From: Tenacibaculum jejuense
Lineage (GTDB): Bacteria; Bacteroidota; Bacteroidia; Flavobacteriales; Flavobacteriaceae
NCBI RefSeq assembly: GCF_900198195.1
Contig: NZ_LT899436.1
Location: 4,430,001-4,494,000 of the forward strand
Length of the DNA: 64,000 nucleotides
Reading direction: 5' to 3'
Positions within the stretch are counted from its first letter, which is position 1, and every line of letters starts with the position of its first letter. The notes under the pieces are model-generated. The model did no database searches. It saw only the letters and a list, made by a program, of their open reading frames with translations, and was not told where the DNA came from. The position numbers and the translations under genes were made by a program. Below are positions 8,592-17,022 of the stretch, in pieces.

Positions 8592-8825
8592 TTAGGCTAC
8601 ATTAATCACTTCTTCAATCTCTGGAGCATGTCTTTTGATTGTTGCTTCAACACCATTTTTTAGTGTCATCTGGTTGACTGAACAACCGCTACAAGCTCCT
8701 TCTAATTGTACTTTTACGATATTGTTTTCTACTGATAAAAGCTTAATATTTCCTCCATCACTGATTAAGAATGGACGAATTTCTTCTAATGCTTTTTCTA
8801 CTTTACTTTGTGTTTCTACTGACAT
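8592..8825 (-). CDS. NifU C-terminal domain Fe-S scaffold/carrier
   Basis: A 77-residue protein consisting only of the NifU C-terminal (Nfu) domain. The cluster-binding CxxC is in GACSGCSVNQMTLKNGVE, and the ISDGGNIKLLSVENN strand is typical. Such proteins bind a 4Fe-4S cluster transiently and hand it to client enzymes. It follows mrp by 8 bases and precedes the ferredoxin reductase by 12, which puts two Fe-S maturation factors at the head of the redox operon. Confidence 0.95.
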   Translation of the reverse strand: MSVETQSKVEKALEEIRPFLISDGGNIKLLSVENNIVKVQLEGACSGCSVNQMTLKNGVEATIKRHAPEIEEVINVA

Positions 8826-8833
8826 AAACTAAC

Positions 8834-9964
8834 TTATTTTGTACTGCAACCACTCATGGTAGTAATTCGTACTACTTCTGTTGGAGGTAAATTTGCATTT
8901 CTTTTTAATAACTGTGACACAATTTCTTGTGTAATTTCTTTAAAAGAAGCTTCAAGTTTTGTTCCATTTTGTAACGCAACTGGATGACCAACATCACCTG
9001 CTTCTCTTATACTTTGAACAATTGGAATTTCACCTAAGAATTTTGTTTCTATATCTTCAGCTAAATTCTTAGCTCCATTCTGACCGAAAATATAATATTT
9101 ATTTTCTGGTAATTCTGCAGGTGTAAAATATGCCATATTCTCAACAATTCCTAAAACAGGAACGTTGATTGCTTCTTGTTGAAACATAGCCACTCCTTTT
9201 TTAGCATCTGCTAGAGCAATATTTTGTGGCGTACTTACTACCACTGCTCCAGTAATTGGTAATGCTTGAACAATTGATAAATGAACATCACCTGTTCCAG
9301 GAGGTAAATCTATCAATAAGAAATCTATTTCTCCCCAATCTGCATCAAAAATTAATTGATTTAAAGCCTTAGAAGCCATTGGCCCTCTCCAAATCACAGC
9401 TTGATTAGGATTGGTAAAGAAACCTAATGATAATAATTTTACTCCGTAATTTTCAACAGGTTTCATTTTTGAGCGCCCATCAACTTTGACTGATAATGGT
9501 CTTTCACGTTCAACATCGAACATAATGTGTTGCGAAGGTCCGTAAACATCTGCATCTAAAACACCCACATTGAATCCCATTTTCGCTAAACTTATTGCAA
9601 CGTTTGCAGTAACTGTAGATTTTCCAACTCCACCTTTACCCGAAGCAATTGCAATAATATTTTTAATGTTAGGAATTTCTTTCCCTCGGATTTGATTTAC
9701 CTCTTCCTTTGGTTTTACTTCTGCTTTTACGTTAACTTTAACTTCAACGCTATTACTTACATTTTGATGGATTGCTTTTTTAATTTCTGTTTCCACCTTT
9801 TTCTTAGCTTGTAAAGTTGGGTTTCCAATTACAACATCTACAATTACTTCATTACCAAAAGTAACTACATTCTTTACATTATCATTTTCAACTAAACTTT
9901 TTCCTTCTCCTGGAGCAGTTATTGTTTCTAATGCGTTATATATATCTTGCTTTTTAAAGCTCAT
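8834..9964 (-). CDS. mrp: Mrp/ApbC family Fe-S cluster carrier ATPase
   Basis: P-loop ATPase that loads or transfers Fe-S clusters. I set the start at 9964 (MSFKKQDIYNALE), which gives 376 residues and the usual N-terminus; an upstream ATG at 10000 would add an unlikely 12 residues. An N-terminal MIP18/DUF59 domain (residues 1-80) is followed by the deviant Walker A SGKGGVGKST and DLPPGTGDVHLS. Oddly, the CxxC normally found after the ENM motif is absent: the stretch reads ENMAYFTPAELPENKYYIFG. The only cysteine is in the C-terminal MSGCSTK. First gene of the redox operon. Confidence 0.94.
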   Translation of the reverse strand: MSFKKQDIYNALETITAPGEGKSLVENDNVKNVVTFGNEVIVDVVIGNPTLQAKKKVETEIKKAIHQNVSNSVEVKVNVKAEVKPKEEVNQIRGKEIPNIKNIIAIASGKGGVGKSTVTANVAISLAKMGFNVGVLDADVYGPSQHIMFDVERERPLSVKVDGRSKMKPVENYGVKLLSLGFFTNPNQAVIWRGPMASKALNQLIFDADWGEIDFLLIDLPPGTGDVHLSIVQALPITGAVVVSTPQNIALADAKKGVAMFQQEAINVPVLGIVENMAYFTPAELPENKYYIFGQNGAKNLAEDIETKFLGEIPIVQSIREAGDVGHPVALQNGTKLEASFKEITQEIVSQLLKRNANLPPTEVVRITTMSGCSTK

Positions 9965-10086
9965 TATGTTTTGTATTAATTCTACCAACAAAGATACCAT
10001 TTAAGCTCCAGATATTAAAGCTTATGAATTGTGATTGTTTATAGCTCAATAAGCTTTAATAATCACTTTATTTTTAAATAAATAAA

Positions 10087-10413
10087 CTATAATTCCTTCA
10101 TTGGATCCCAAAATACTTTTTCTAAATCTTGTATTTGATTTTCTATAACTTCTATTCCTTCACTTTCTAATAACTGTTGCATTAAATTTGTTCCATCAAA
10201 ATGATGTTTCCCTGTAAGAATACCTTTTCTATTTACAACTCTATGTGCTGGAACCTCTTTACCTCCTGAGTTATTCATTGCCCAACCTACCATTCTTGCA
10301 GAACGGGCAGCTCCTAAATATTTTGCAATTGCTCCGTAACTTGTTACTCTTCCGTGGGGAATTAATCTTGCTACTTCATATACTTTATCAAAAAAATTTT
10401 TAGAATCTTCCAT
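10087..10413 (-). CDS. Alkyltransferase-like protein (ATL, MGMT-related)
   Basis: DNA-binding protein related to the C-terminal domain of O6-alkylguanine-DNA alkyltransferase, 108 residues. The recognition helix (GAARSARMVGWAMNN) with the arginine finger is intact, but the alkyl-acceptor motif PCHRV reads PAHRV with Ala56 in place of the cysteine. ATLs cannot remove alkyl groups; they bind O6-alkylguanine and direct it to nucleotide excision repair. uvrC is present elsewhere in this window but not linked. The start is 3 bases past the end of the LysE-type gene, so the two are probably co-transcribed. Confidence 0.9.
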   Translation of the reverse strand: MEDSKNFFDKVYEVARLIPHGRVTSYGAIAKYLGAARSARMVGWAMNNSGGKEVPAHRVVNRKGILTGKHHFDGTNLMQQLLESEGIEVIENQIQDLEKVFWDPMKEL

Positions 10414-10416
10414 GCT

Positions 10417-11028
10417 TTAAAAGTACAATTTTATTAATGTTACTATTGCTAAAAAACCTGTAATTATACTCATTAACGGATTAAAAAACACCATTACTTT
10501 AGTCACTTTAGCTTCTATCTTTTTAATAAGTAAAATATAACTTGAAAGAACCGCGACTACACCTAATGAAGTTCCGATTCCAAAAGACAACAAATAGTCA
10601 TATTCTTGAGATAATAAACCTTTAGCGATGAAGAATGAATATGCTAATGCGAAAAAAGGAATTGCAAACATGTTTATAAAAGACAGTTTGATTCCGTAAG
10701 AAAAACAAGTTTTTTGATTACAAACTTGCTGTACTTTTTCCCTTGACGAGAATTCCTTATTTAGGTAGAAAAAAGATAGATATACAAAAACAAGAACTGC
10801 TATATTTTTAATCCACAATAATATATCTGGAAATTTATGAATTAATCGAATCACGATCAAACTCAATAAAAACTGAAAGAAAACTACAATCGCTGCTCCA
10901 AAAATAAAATGTCTTGCTGATTTTTTATTTTCATCAATAAAAATTTTACCTACAGTTAAATTTAGCATACTTGGTGCTGCAAAACCGAAGTAAGAAGTGA
11001 TAAAACCAAGAATAAAATGAAGTAGCAT
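10417..11028 (-). CDS. LysE-type translocator / integral membrane exporter
   Basis: A 203-residue membrane protein with about six hydrophobic helices. The N-terminus LLHFILGFITSYFGFAAP, with a proline at the end of helix 1, followed by LNLTVGK, is the LysE/RhtB arrangement, and a second proline-containing helix (INMFAIPFFALAYSFFIA) begins the second half. The family exports amino acids and other small metabolites; the substrate here is unknown. It lies between trmB and the ATL gene on the same strand, with a small hairpin separating it from trmB. Confidence 0.72.
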   Translation of the reverse strand: MLLHFILGFITSYFGFAAPSMLNLTVGKIFIDENKKSARHFIFGAAIVVFFQFLLSLIVIRLIHKFPDILLWIKNIAVLVFVYLSFFYLNKEFSSREKVQQVCNQKTCFSYGIKLSFINMFAIPFFALAYSFFIAKGLLSQEYDYLLSFGIGTSLGVVAVLSSYILLIKKIEAKVTKVMVFFNPLMSIITGFLAIVTLIKLYF

Positions 11029-11032
11029 TTTT

Positions 11033-11054
11033 AAAACTATTTGTTAATAGTTTT
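11033..11054 (-). terminator. Weak hairpin after trmB
   Basis: A perfect 8-bp AT-rich stem, AAAACTAT at 11033-11040 with its complement at 11047-11054. On the minus strand only the TTTT in the stem itself can serve as U-tract, so termination here would be weak. Confidence 0.35.
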
Positions 11055-11101
11055 AGACGCTGTAATAAAAGAAAACTTTCTTGAGAGTTATAAATACTTA
11101 A

Positions 11102-11773
11102 CTAGTAATTCAGCTTAAATTTGACATATGTAATTGGCTTACCTTTTTCTAGGTATTGTTTCTCATAAAAAGTTTGTGTTCCTGTAACTTCTTCTGGAGA
11201 GTAGTGATTTTTATACACATCGTGGTTTGCATGTAAAACTTCATGACCTTCACCATGTAAAAGTCCTAAGGTGTAGCCATGCATAAATTCACTATCTGTT
11301 TTAAGATTTATGACACCATCTGGCTTCAAAATATGATGATATCTCTTAAGAAAACTAGTATTTGTCATACGATGTTTAGTTCTCTTATATTTTATTTGAG
11401 GATCTGGGAAAGTAATCCAAATTTCATGCACTTCATTTTCAGCAAAAATAAAATCAACTAATTCTATTTGTGTTCTGATGAAAGCAACATTATTCATGTC
11501 GTTTTCTAGAGCGGTTTTTGCACCTCTCCAAAAACGTGCACCTTTAATATCGATTCCTATAAAATTGAATTCTGGATTCTTTTCTGCTAATGCAATAGTA
11601 TATTCTCCTTTACCACATCCTAATTCTAAAATAATAGGATTATCGTTTTTAAAAAATGTATTCCACTTGCCTTTAAGAGAAAAGTCGTTTACAACTTCTT
11701 CTCTTGTAGGTTGAATAACATTAGCAAAAGTTTCGTTTTCTCTGAAACGTTTGAGTTTGTTTTTACTTCCCAA
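11102..11773 (-). CDS. trmB: tRNA (guanine-N7-)-methyltransferase
   Basis: SAM-dependent enzyme that methylates G46 of tRNA. The 223-residue protein shows the SAM-binding motif ILELGCGKGEYT, then FNFIGIDIKGARFW, ITFPDPQIKYKRTKHR (the PDPxxKxxxxKxR family signature), and a C-terminal TQTFYEKQYLEKGKPITYVKF. Full length. It lies in the flavobacterial order DUF6341 - trmB, 17 bases after the preceding gene, and is probably part of the same transcript. Confidence 0.96.
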   Translation of the reverse strand: MGSKNKLKRFRENETFANVIQPTREEVVNDFSLKGKWNTFFKNDNPIILELGCGKGEYTIALAEKNPEFNFIGIDIKGARFWRGAKTALENDMNNVAFIRTQIELVDFIFAENEVHEIWITFPDPQIKYKRTKHRMTNTSFLKRYHHILKPDGVINLKTDSEFMHGYTLGLLHGEGHEVLHANHDVYKNHYSPEEVTGTQTFYEKQYLEKGKPITYVKFKLNY

Positions 11774-11790
11774 TATAAAATAGCTTAAGC

Positions 11791-12009
11791 TTAGGCTCTA
11801 TCTTCTGTTCCTTCTCTCTTAAATTTAAGAGCTTGAGAAATCCAGTAAGAAAGTAATGCAATAAGTATGAATAAGAAAAACCAATTGATAGCATTAGAAG
11901 TCCACCAACCAGCACTACTTTTTGCAAGAGATGTTCGAATCCATTCAAATGGAATGAATAAAACTTGAAAAACCTCACCTATAAGTCTAAAAATATTTAA
12001 TCCTAACAT
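11791..12009 (-). CDS. DUF6341 family small membrane protein
   Basis: A 72-residue protein with one clear membrane helix (INWFFLFILIALLSYWISQAL) preceded by an amphipathic N-terminal segment (NIFRLIGEVFQVLFIPFEWI). The sequence, with IRTSLAKSSAGWWTSNAIN, matches a small Flavobacteriia-specific family found next to DUF6427 and upp; no function is known. I chose this frame over an overlapping 71-residue frame at 11763-11978, which lacks the conserved sequence. A TAnnTTTG element stands 23 bases upstream. Confidence 0.82.
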   Translation of the reverse strand: MLGLNIFRLIGEVFQVLFIPFEWIRTSLAKSSAGWWTSNAINWFFLFILIALLSYWISQALKFKREGTEDRA

Positions 12010-12031
12010 ATCTTGATTATCTTTACGCCTG

Positions 12032-12039
12032 CAAAAATA
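12032..12039 (-). promoter_or_regulatory. Bacteroidota -7 element for DUF6341-trmB
   Basis: The complement reads TATTTTTG, matching TAnnTTTG, 23 bases before the DUF6341 ATG and between it and the divergent DUF6427 gene. No clear TTG at the -33 position. Confidence 0.5.
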
Positions 12040-12051
12040 TAAAAAGAAAAA

Positions 12052-12954
12052 ATGTTAACCAACTTTTTCAGTACAACTAAACCGGTAAATTCTATGTTTA
12101 TCATAGGATTATTTGCTTGTTATGTAGTTACTAGTTTTTTTACAAACTATATTGATGTGGTTAACATTCCTCTTTTCTTGTGGTTTTTAACACTTTTTGG
12201 GATTGTAAACTTTGTGAATTCAAGAAACAATCTCACTTTCGACAACTCTTATTTTTTCTTATTTTTTTGTATTCTTCTAGGTTTTTTTCCTGAAGTTTTT
12301 AAAATCAACACGCTCTTTTATTCTAATCTCATTCTAATAATATATATCAGAAGAGTATATAGTTTTCAATCTTCAAAAAATATCATTAAAAAGTTATTTG
12401 ATAGTGGGTTTTGGATTGGTATTTCTTTTTTAATAGAACCTTATACTTTGTTGTTTTTCCCCTTAACTTTTATTGGGATTTTAGTTCACGAACACATTGA
12501 TGTTAGAAGGATTTTTACCCCAATAATTGGTTTTTCAGTACCAATAATTCTCTATTTTACGTATTGTTTTTGGTATTCTGAATTAGAAAATTTTTATAAT
12601 TTATTATCGTGGAAAACAAATTATGATTTTAGTATATACAATACTTCAAGATATATCATCTTGTTTAGCTTACTTTTAATTTTAATCACTTTAGCTTCGA
12701 TACTTAAAACGCCGAAAACTTTTAGAGTAAAAAATACTTTTAGAAAAAGTTGGATTTTAATTTGCTTTCACTTTTTCTTTTCTTTGGTATTAGTTGTATT
12801 GTTAAGTGAAAGAAGTGGTACTGAACTACTTTATATTATTTTTCCTGCAGCTCTTATTATAGCTAATGGTTTCGAGTTGTTTCAAAAAAAATGGTATTCA
12901 GATATTATTTTAATTGGAATTCTCTCGGCATCATTATTATCGTATTTTTCTTGA
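12052..12954 (+). CDS. DUF6427 family polytopic membrane protein
   Basis: A 300-residue membrane protein with about eight to ten hydrophobic segments spread over its whole length (for example MFIIGLFACYVVTSFF, IPLFLWFLTLFGIVNFV, LLFFPLTFIGILVHEHI, YIIFPAALIIANGFELF). Membrane layout and position, divergent from DUF6341 and convergent with upp, fit the Flavobacteriia family DUF6427. The conserved acid/histidine cluster HEHIDVRR follows one helix. Function unknown. Its stop codon abuts the upp stop codon with no gap. Confidence 0.8.
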   Translation: MLTNFFSTTKPVNSMFIIGLFACYVVTSFFTNYIDVVNIPLFLWFLTLFGIVNFVNSRNNLTFDNSYFFLFFCILLGFFPEVFKINTLFYSNLILIIYIRRVYSFQSSKNIIKKLFDSGFWIGISFLIEPYTLLFFPLTFIGILVHEHIDVRRIFTPIIGFSVPIILYFTYCFWYSELENFYNLLSWKTNYDFSIYNTSRYIILFSLLLILITLASILKTPKTFRVKNTFRKSWILICFHFFFSLVLVVLLSERSGTELLYIIFPAALIIANGFELFQKKWYSDIILIGILSASLLSYFS

Positions 12955-13608
12955 TTACATTTTTTTGCCGAAAGCTAAATCACCTGCATCTCCTAAACCT
13001 GGAACAATATATCCTTTAGCATTCAAATTTTTATCAATATCTGCAATCCATAAAGAAGTATTAACCGGAAAGTGATTTTTAATAAAATCTATTCCATCTA
13101 ATGACCCAATTACTGAAACAATATGAATTTCCTTTGGTGTTCCATAATTCTTTAATGCCGTATAAACTGAGACTAAAGACCTACCTGTGGCCAACATCGG
13201 ATCAATAAGTAGAACGGTTTTATTTTCTATGGGTGGTGAAGCAAAATACTCTACAATAATTTCAAATTCTTCCGTATTATTTGGATGGTAACGGTATGCA
13301 GATATAAAAGCATTTTCAGCATCATCGAAATAATTTAACAACCCATTATGAAGTGGTAAACCTGCTCGTAAAATTGAACATAAAACAACTTCATTATCTG
13401 GTAAGTTAACTTGTTTAGCTCCTAAAGGCGTATTGATTTTTTGAGTTTTATATTTAAGATTTTTGCTTAATTCATATCCTAAAATTTCTCCAATCCTTTC
13501 AATATTTCTTCGAAATCGCATACTATCTTTTTGAATAGTTTTATCCCTTATTTCTGTAAGAAACTTATTAAGAATAGAGTTTTTGTGTGCTAAATGGAAT
13601 ACTTTCAT
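12955..13608 (-). CDS. upp: Uracil phosphoribosyltransferase
   Basis: Salvage enzyme making UMP from uracil and PRPP. The 217 residues contain the PRPP loop in VLLIDPMLATGRSLV, the SILRAGLPLHNG loop, and the uracil-binding C-terminus with YIVPGLGDAGDLAFG. Full length. The gene converges tail to tail with DUF6427 and is divergent from the gene at 13729. Confidence 0.96.
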   Translation of the reverse strand: MKVFHLAHKNSILNKFLTEIRDKTIQKDSMRFRRNIERIGEILGYELSKNLKYKTQKINTPLGAKQVNLPDNEVVLCSILRAGLPLHNGLLNYFDDAENAFISAYRYHPNNTEEFEIIVEYFASPPIENKTVLLIDPMLATGRSLVSVYTALKNYGTPKEIHIVSVIGSLDGIDFIKNHFPVNTSLWIADIDKNLNAKGYIVPGLGDAGDLAFGKKM

Positions 13609-13728
13609 TGTTTTTTTAGGAGCTCTATTTAAATGTTAATTAATCTATAAAATTAATCATAGGTTTCACATATAAAAATTTACGGTACAAAATTTGGTAA
13701 AAAATGACAAAACTGAAACGAAACTACT

Positions 13729-14517
13729 ATGAAACGAAAACTACTATTATTAGTATTTATTCCCTTTTTTTTATGCAGTCAAAGTACTTTAAGTAATGCT
13801 AAACAAAGTTTAAGCAGCAGCTCTAGTTCATCATCTAGCAGTAATTCAAATGATGATTCAGACGATGATGATGACATTAATTTTTTTTCCGCTTTTTTCG
13901 GAGAAATTTTCTTAGATGTCTTTTATTATGCTAGTCTTGGTGTTTTCATTGGAGAACCCACAGAAACAGCAATGAATCCCTATCCCTATTACAATGATAA
14001 AGAAGGTGAATATTCTATTAGCTTAGATGGAAACCTTAAAAAACAAAGCCTAAAATTAGGCACAAACTATTTAGTTAACCGCGTAAGAGGAATTGAATTT
14101 AACGCAGTATACAAACCTGTTTATTTAGTTGGAGTTGAACTTTCTCACATTAACTTTTCTGAAAACACATTATTAAACTCAGAATCTTTAAATATTACAT
14201 CTGTAAACTTAAATTATTACAGAATTAGAAATCGTAATATATCTATGTGGTGGGGATTGGGAGTCACTTATGTCGGAAATGGTGTAAATACTGCTGGAGT
14301 TTCTTATAATTTTGGTACAGATATTTATCCTGCTAAACCAATTAGTCTACACTTGGGTTGGAAACAAAGTTTTATTAATGATAATTCTGTAAATGTATTT
14401 AAAGCTCAGGCTAAATATCACATAAAAAAAACAGCTCTTTATACAGGATATCACAACTATAAATTAGGTAGTGAAACTGTATCTGGATTGGTATTTGGAT
14501 TGGAGTATACATTTTAA
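13729..14517 (+). CDS. Secreted protein with Ser/Asp tract and barrel-like C-terminus
   Basis: A 262-residue protein with an N-terminal signal peptide (MKRKLLLLVFIPFFLCSQS). Residues about 27-50 are a low-complexity run of serine and then aspartate; codons for serine are mixed (AGC, TCT, AGT, TCA), so this is selected low complexity rather than simple slippage. The rest has alternating strands and ends in GLEYTF, a terminal aromatic residue typical of outer-membrane barrels. The acidic tract might bind calcium or act as a periplasmic or surface linker. No family recognised. Confidence 0.7.
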   Translation: MKRKLLLLVFIPFFLCSQSTLSNAKQSLSSSSSSSSSSNSNDDSDDDDDINFFSAFFGEIFLDVFYYASLGVFIGEPTETAMNPYPYYNDKEGEYSISLDGNLKKQSLKLGTNYLVNRVRGIEFNAVYKPVYLVGVELSHINFSENTLLNSESLNITSVNLNYYRIRNRNISMWWGLGVTYVGNGVNTAGVSYNFGTDIYPAKPISLHLGWKQSFINDNSVNVFKAQAKYHIKKTALYTGYHNYKLGSETVSGLVFGLEYTF

Positions 14518-14518
14518 A

Positions 14519-14550
14519 CTAAAAAAGATTCCTGCATATGCAGGAATCTT
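14519..14550 (-). terminator. Palindromic terminator between convergent genes
   Basis: A fully palindromic 26-base sequence at 14525-14550 (half-site AAGATTCCTGCAT). On the minus strand it is followed by six T (14519-14526 region), so it can end the TonB-receptor transcript; it may also stop the plus-strand gene. A related GATTCC.GC hairpin stands at 38216-38236. Confidence 0.75.
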
Positions 14551-14597
14551 AAAATATACTTCATTTTGCATAGCATTTTATCAAAACAAAACTTGTT

Positions 14598-16970
14598 TTA
14601 ATTACTTCTTCTTCGTTCTTCGTCGTTACCGAAATTTCTGTCTTTTACTTTTATCTTTTTATTTCCGAAACTATACGCTAAAGAAACTCTGAAATTTCTA
14701 TTACTTTCATTTTGTCCGTATACTTGTTCAACACCATCCACTACAGATGTTAAATTATTTAAGGCACTTGTATTAAAAATATCATTAGCAAAAACAGAGA
14801 GTTTTATATTGTTTTTAAAATCGTGTTGATACCCTAAAGACACGCTATACATTTCTCCAACACTAAACAAACCTCCGCTGTACGCAGAACTATACCATGA
14901 GTTCACTAAAAATTTTGATTTTTCTGACAATGAAAATGTATTATTAGAAGCTATTCTTACTTGCACTCCATTTCTTGGCTTTGCTCCTATTTCTTTTTGA
15001 AATGTTGAATAATACCCTAAAATATTGATGCTATTCTGACTTTGCCACCATGAATTTGCTTTAAAACTATAGTTCTCAGAAATTCCATAATTATATTGTG
15101 TGATATAGTTATCACGAGTCACTATTTGAGTTTCTGCAACAGGATCTGAAGTAAAAATTACTCCAAAACCATCTGTAGTAACATTTAAAAATACACTTGT
15201 GTTTAAATTTCTTTTATAAGAATGTGACAACTCAAAACTATCTGTGAATGATGGCTGTAAAAAAGGATTTCCTTCTCCGAAACTATTATCATTAATATAA
15301 TATCTAAATGGATTTAAATCTGAAAATCTTGGTCTATCAATTCGTTTTCCGTAAGAGAAAGAAAAAGCATGATGATCATTTTTTCTATAGGATACATACA
15401 ACGTTGGAAACAACTTTGTAAATTCATTTTCTATCTCTTGATTTGTTTGCTCACTAATTCCTTTTGTATTTGTATTCTCTAAACGTAATCCTAACTTCAA
15501 TTCTAATTTTGAATTTAAGTTTGTACTTGCAGATATGTAAGCTGCCAAGTTATCTTCTTGGTATTCGAAATTATTCGATCTTGTTGGATCTAAAACCGGA
15601 TTTCCAGAAAGTGTATCAAAGAACAAAATATTACTTTTTGTAGTTGTAAAACTTGCCTTTCCTCCAAACGATAATTGAACTTTATTTATTGGATAATTCA
15701 CATCTATTTTCGAACTATAGTTTTGAATATCCTGATCTGAAATATTTAATGCAGCCGATGATATTCCCATTGAATTCCCGCTATTATCAAACACTTCTGT
15801 TGTAAAATCTCTATCATTTTTAGAATTGTAATTAAAATAATCTGCGTCTACAGAAATTGATCTTCCCAAAGAATCTAGTTTTGTTTCTGCATGAAAATTT
15901 AAGGTGTTGTTTTTTCTATTAATACTATTATCTCCCTTGTTTTCAATAAATCGATCTAATTGTTTGTTCTCATCAAAAACTGTTGATATTACTGTGGTAA
16001 ATCCTCCTGGTTTTCTGGCATTTCCTAAATATTGAATTCCTAAAGATGTATGATCTGAAACTTGATAATCTAATTGAAATCTTCCTGAAAAATTATCTGT
16101 TCTTTCTTTAGACTCAATAGCAATATCCCAAAAGTTTTGTGGATACTGAATTTGTAAATCCTCTGTATGTCTGTAATGCCCTTTTGTAGCATTTATACTT
16201 GCAACTACAGATAAATTATTCTTATTGTAAGAAAAGTTGTTTCGAAGTGAACCGAAATTATATCTGTTTTGATTGTAAACAGCTCTAACAGTATTATTCC
16301 AAGAATTTTGCTTCGATTTCTTTAAAATGATATTGATTAAACCTCCTCTACCAGAAGCTTCATATTTTGCTGGCGGATTTGTAATAACTTCAATTGTTTT
16401 TATATCGTTTGCATTTAAACTTTGCAAGAAAGCTGTTAACTCCTCTCCTTCTAAAGGTGATAAGCGGCCATTAATTAAAACTCTAGAAGGTCCTTTTCCT
16501 AAAATTTCTAAAGTTCCGTTTTGTACCTGAACTCTTGGCGCAACATTTAAAATATCTATACCATTTCCTCCTTCGGCAACAACACTTTTTTCTACATCAA
16601 AAACTAATCGATCTACTTTTTGTTGAATCACTCTTGTTTTTGATTTTATAACTACCTCTTCTAAATTTTCACTGTCTTCTAGTAATGTGATTGTTCCCAA
16701 ATCGATAGTATTCGTTATCAAAATCTGTTTTTTCCAACCTTTATACCCTAAAAAAGAAATTGTAATCTCATAGTTTCCTTTCGGACTTTTAAGTGAAAAA
16801 ATTCCATCATCGTTAGAGTTTGTTCCTGCAATAACTTTTCCTGTAGCATCTTTTAAAACTACATCTGCAAATGCAATATTTCCTAATGCATCTACAACTT
16901 TTCCTTTTACTTGTTGTGCGTAAACTAATACTGATAAAAATAATAGTGTTACTAAAGCTAAACGTTTCAT
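14598..16970 (-). CDS. TonB-dependent outer-membrane receptor with CarboxypepD-like N-domain
   Basis: Outer-membrane transporter of about 790 residues, taking the start at 16970 (MKRLALVTLLFLSVLVYAQQ, a good signal peptide) rather than 17000. After the signal comes a carboxypeptidase-regulatory-like beta domain (VKGKVVDALGNIAFADVVLK), then a plug domain (VLNVAPRVQVQNG, VLINGRLSPLEGEEL), then a barrel of the OMP_b-brl_3 type (FSFSYGKRIDRPRFSDLNPF). No SusD partner is adjacent, so a polysaccharide role is not implied; peptide, siderophore or signalling functions are all possible. Two membrane AraC regulators follow upstream on the same strand. Confidence 0.9.
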   Translation of the reverse strand: MKRLALVTLLFLSVLVYAQQVKGKVVDALGNIAFADVVLKDATGKVIAGTNSNDDGIFSLKSPKGNYEITISFLGYKGWKKQILITNTIDLGTITLLEDSENLEEVVIKSKTRVIQQKVDRLVFDVEKSVVAEGGNGIDILNVAPRVQVQNGTLEILGKGPSRVLINGRLSPLEGEELTAFLQSLNANDIKTIEVITNPPAKYEASGRGGLINIILKKSKQNSWNNTVRAVYNQNRYNFGSLRNNFSYNKNNLSVVASINATKGHYRHTEDLQIQYPQNFWDIAIESKERTDNFSGRFQLDYQVSDHTSLGIQYLGNARKPGGFTTVISTVFDENKQLDRFIENKGDNSINRKNNTLNFHAETKLDSLGRSISVDADYFNYNSKNDRDFTTEVFDNSGNSMGISSAALNISDQDIQNYSSKIDVNYPINKVQLSFGGKASFTTTKSNILFFDTLSGNPVLDPTRSNNFEYQEDNLAAYISASTNLNSKLELKLGLRLENTNTKGISEQTNQEIENEFTKLFPTLYVSYRKNDHHAFSFSYGKRIDRPRFSDLNPFRYYINDNSFGEGNPFLQPSFTDSFELSHSYKRNLNTSVFLNVTTDGFGVIFTSDPVAETQIVTRDNYITQYNYGISENYSFKANSWWQSQNSINILGYYSTFQKEIGAKPRNGVQVRIASNNTFSLSEKSKFLVNSWYSSAYSGGLFSVGEMYSVSLGYQHDFKNNIKLSVFANDIFNTSALNNLTSVVDGVEQVYGQNESNRNFRVSLAYSFGNKKIKVKDRNFGNDEERRRSN

Positions 16971-17022
16971 GTTTTGTGTTTTTTTGTTTTGATGACACAA
17001 AAGTGCTTTAGATTCCTATTTT

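Noticed and set aside
11763..11978. 71-codon frame overlapping DUF6341
   Set aside because: It overlaps both trmB start and DUF6341 in another frame; only the 11791-12009 frame has the conserved small membrane protein sequence.
13804..13880. Frameshift-prone microsatellite in the Ser/Asp tract
   Set aside because: Codons are mixed rather than a pure trinucleotide repeat, so slippage-driven phase variation is unlikely.
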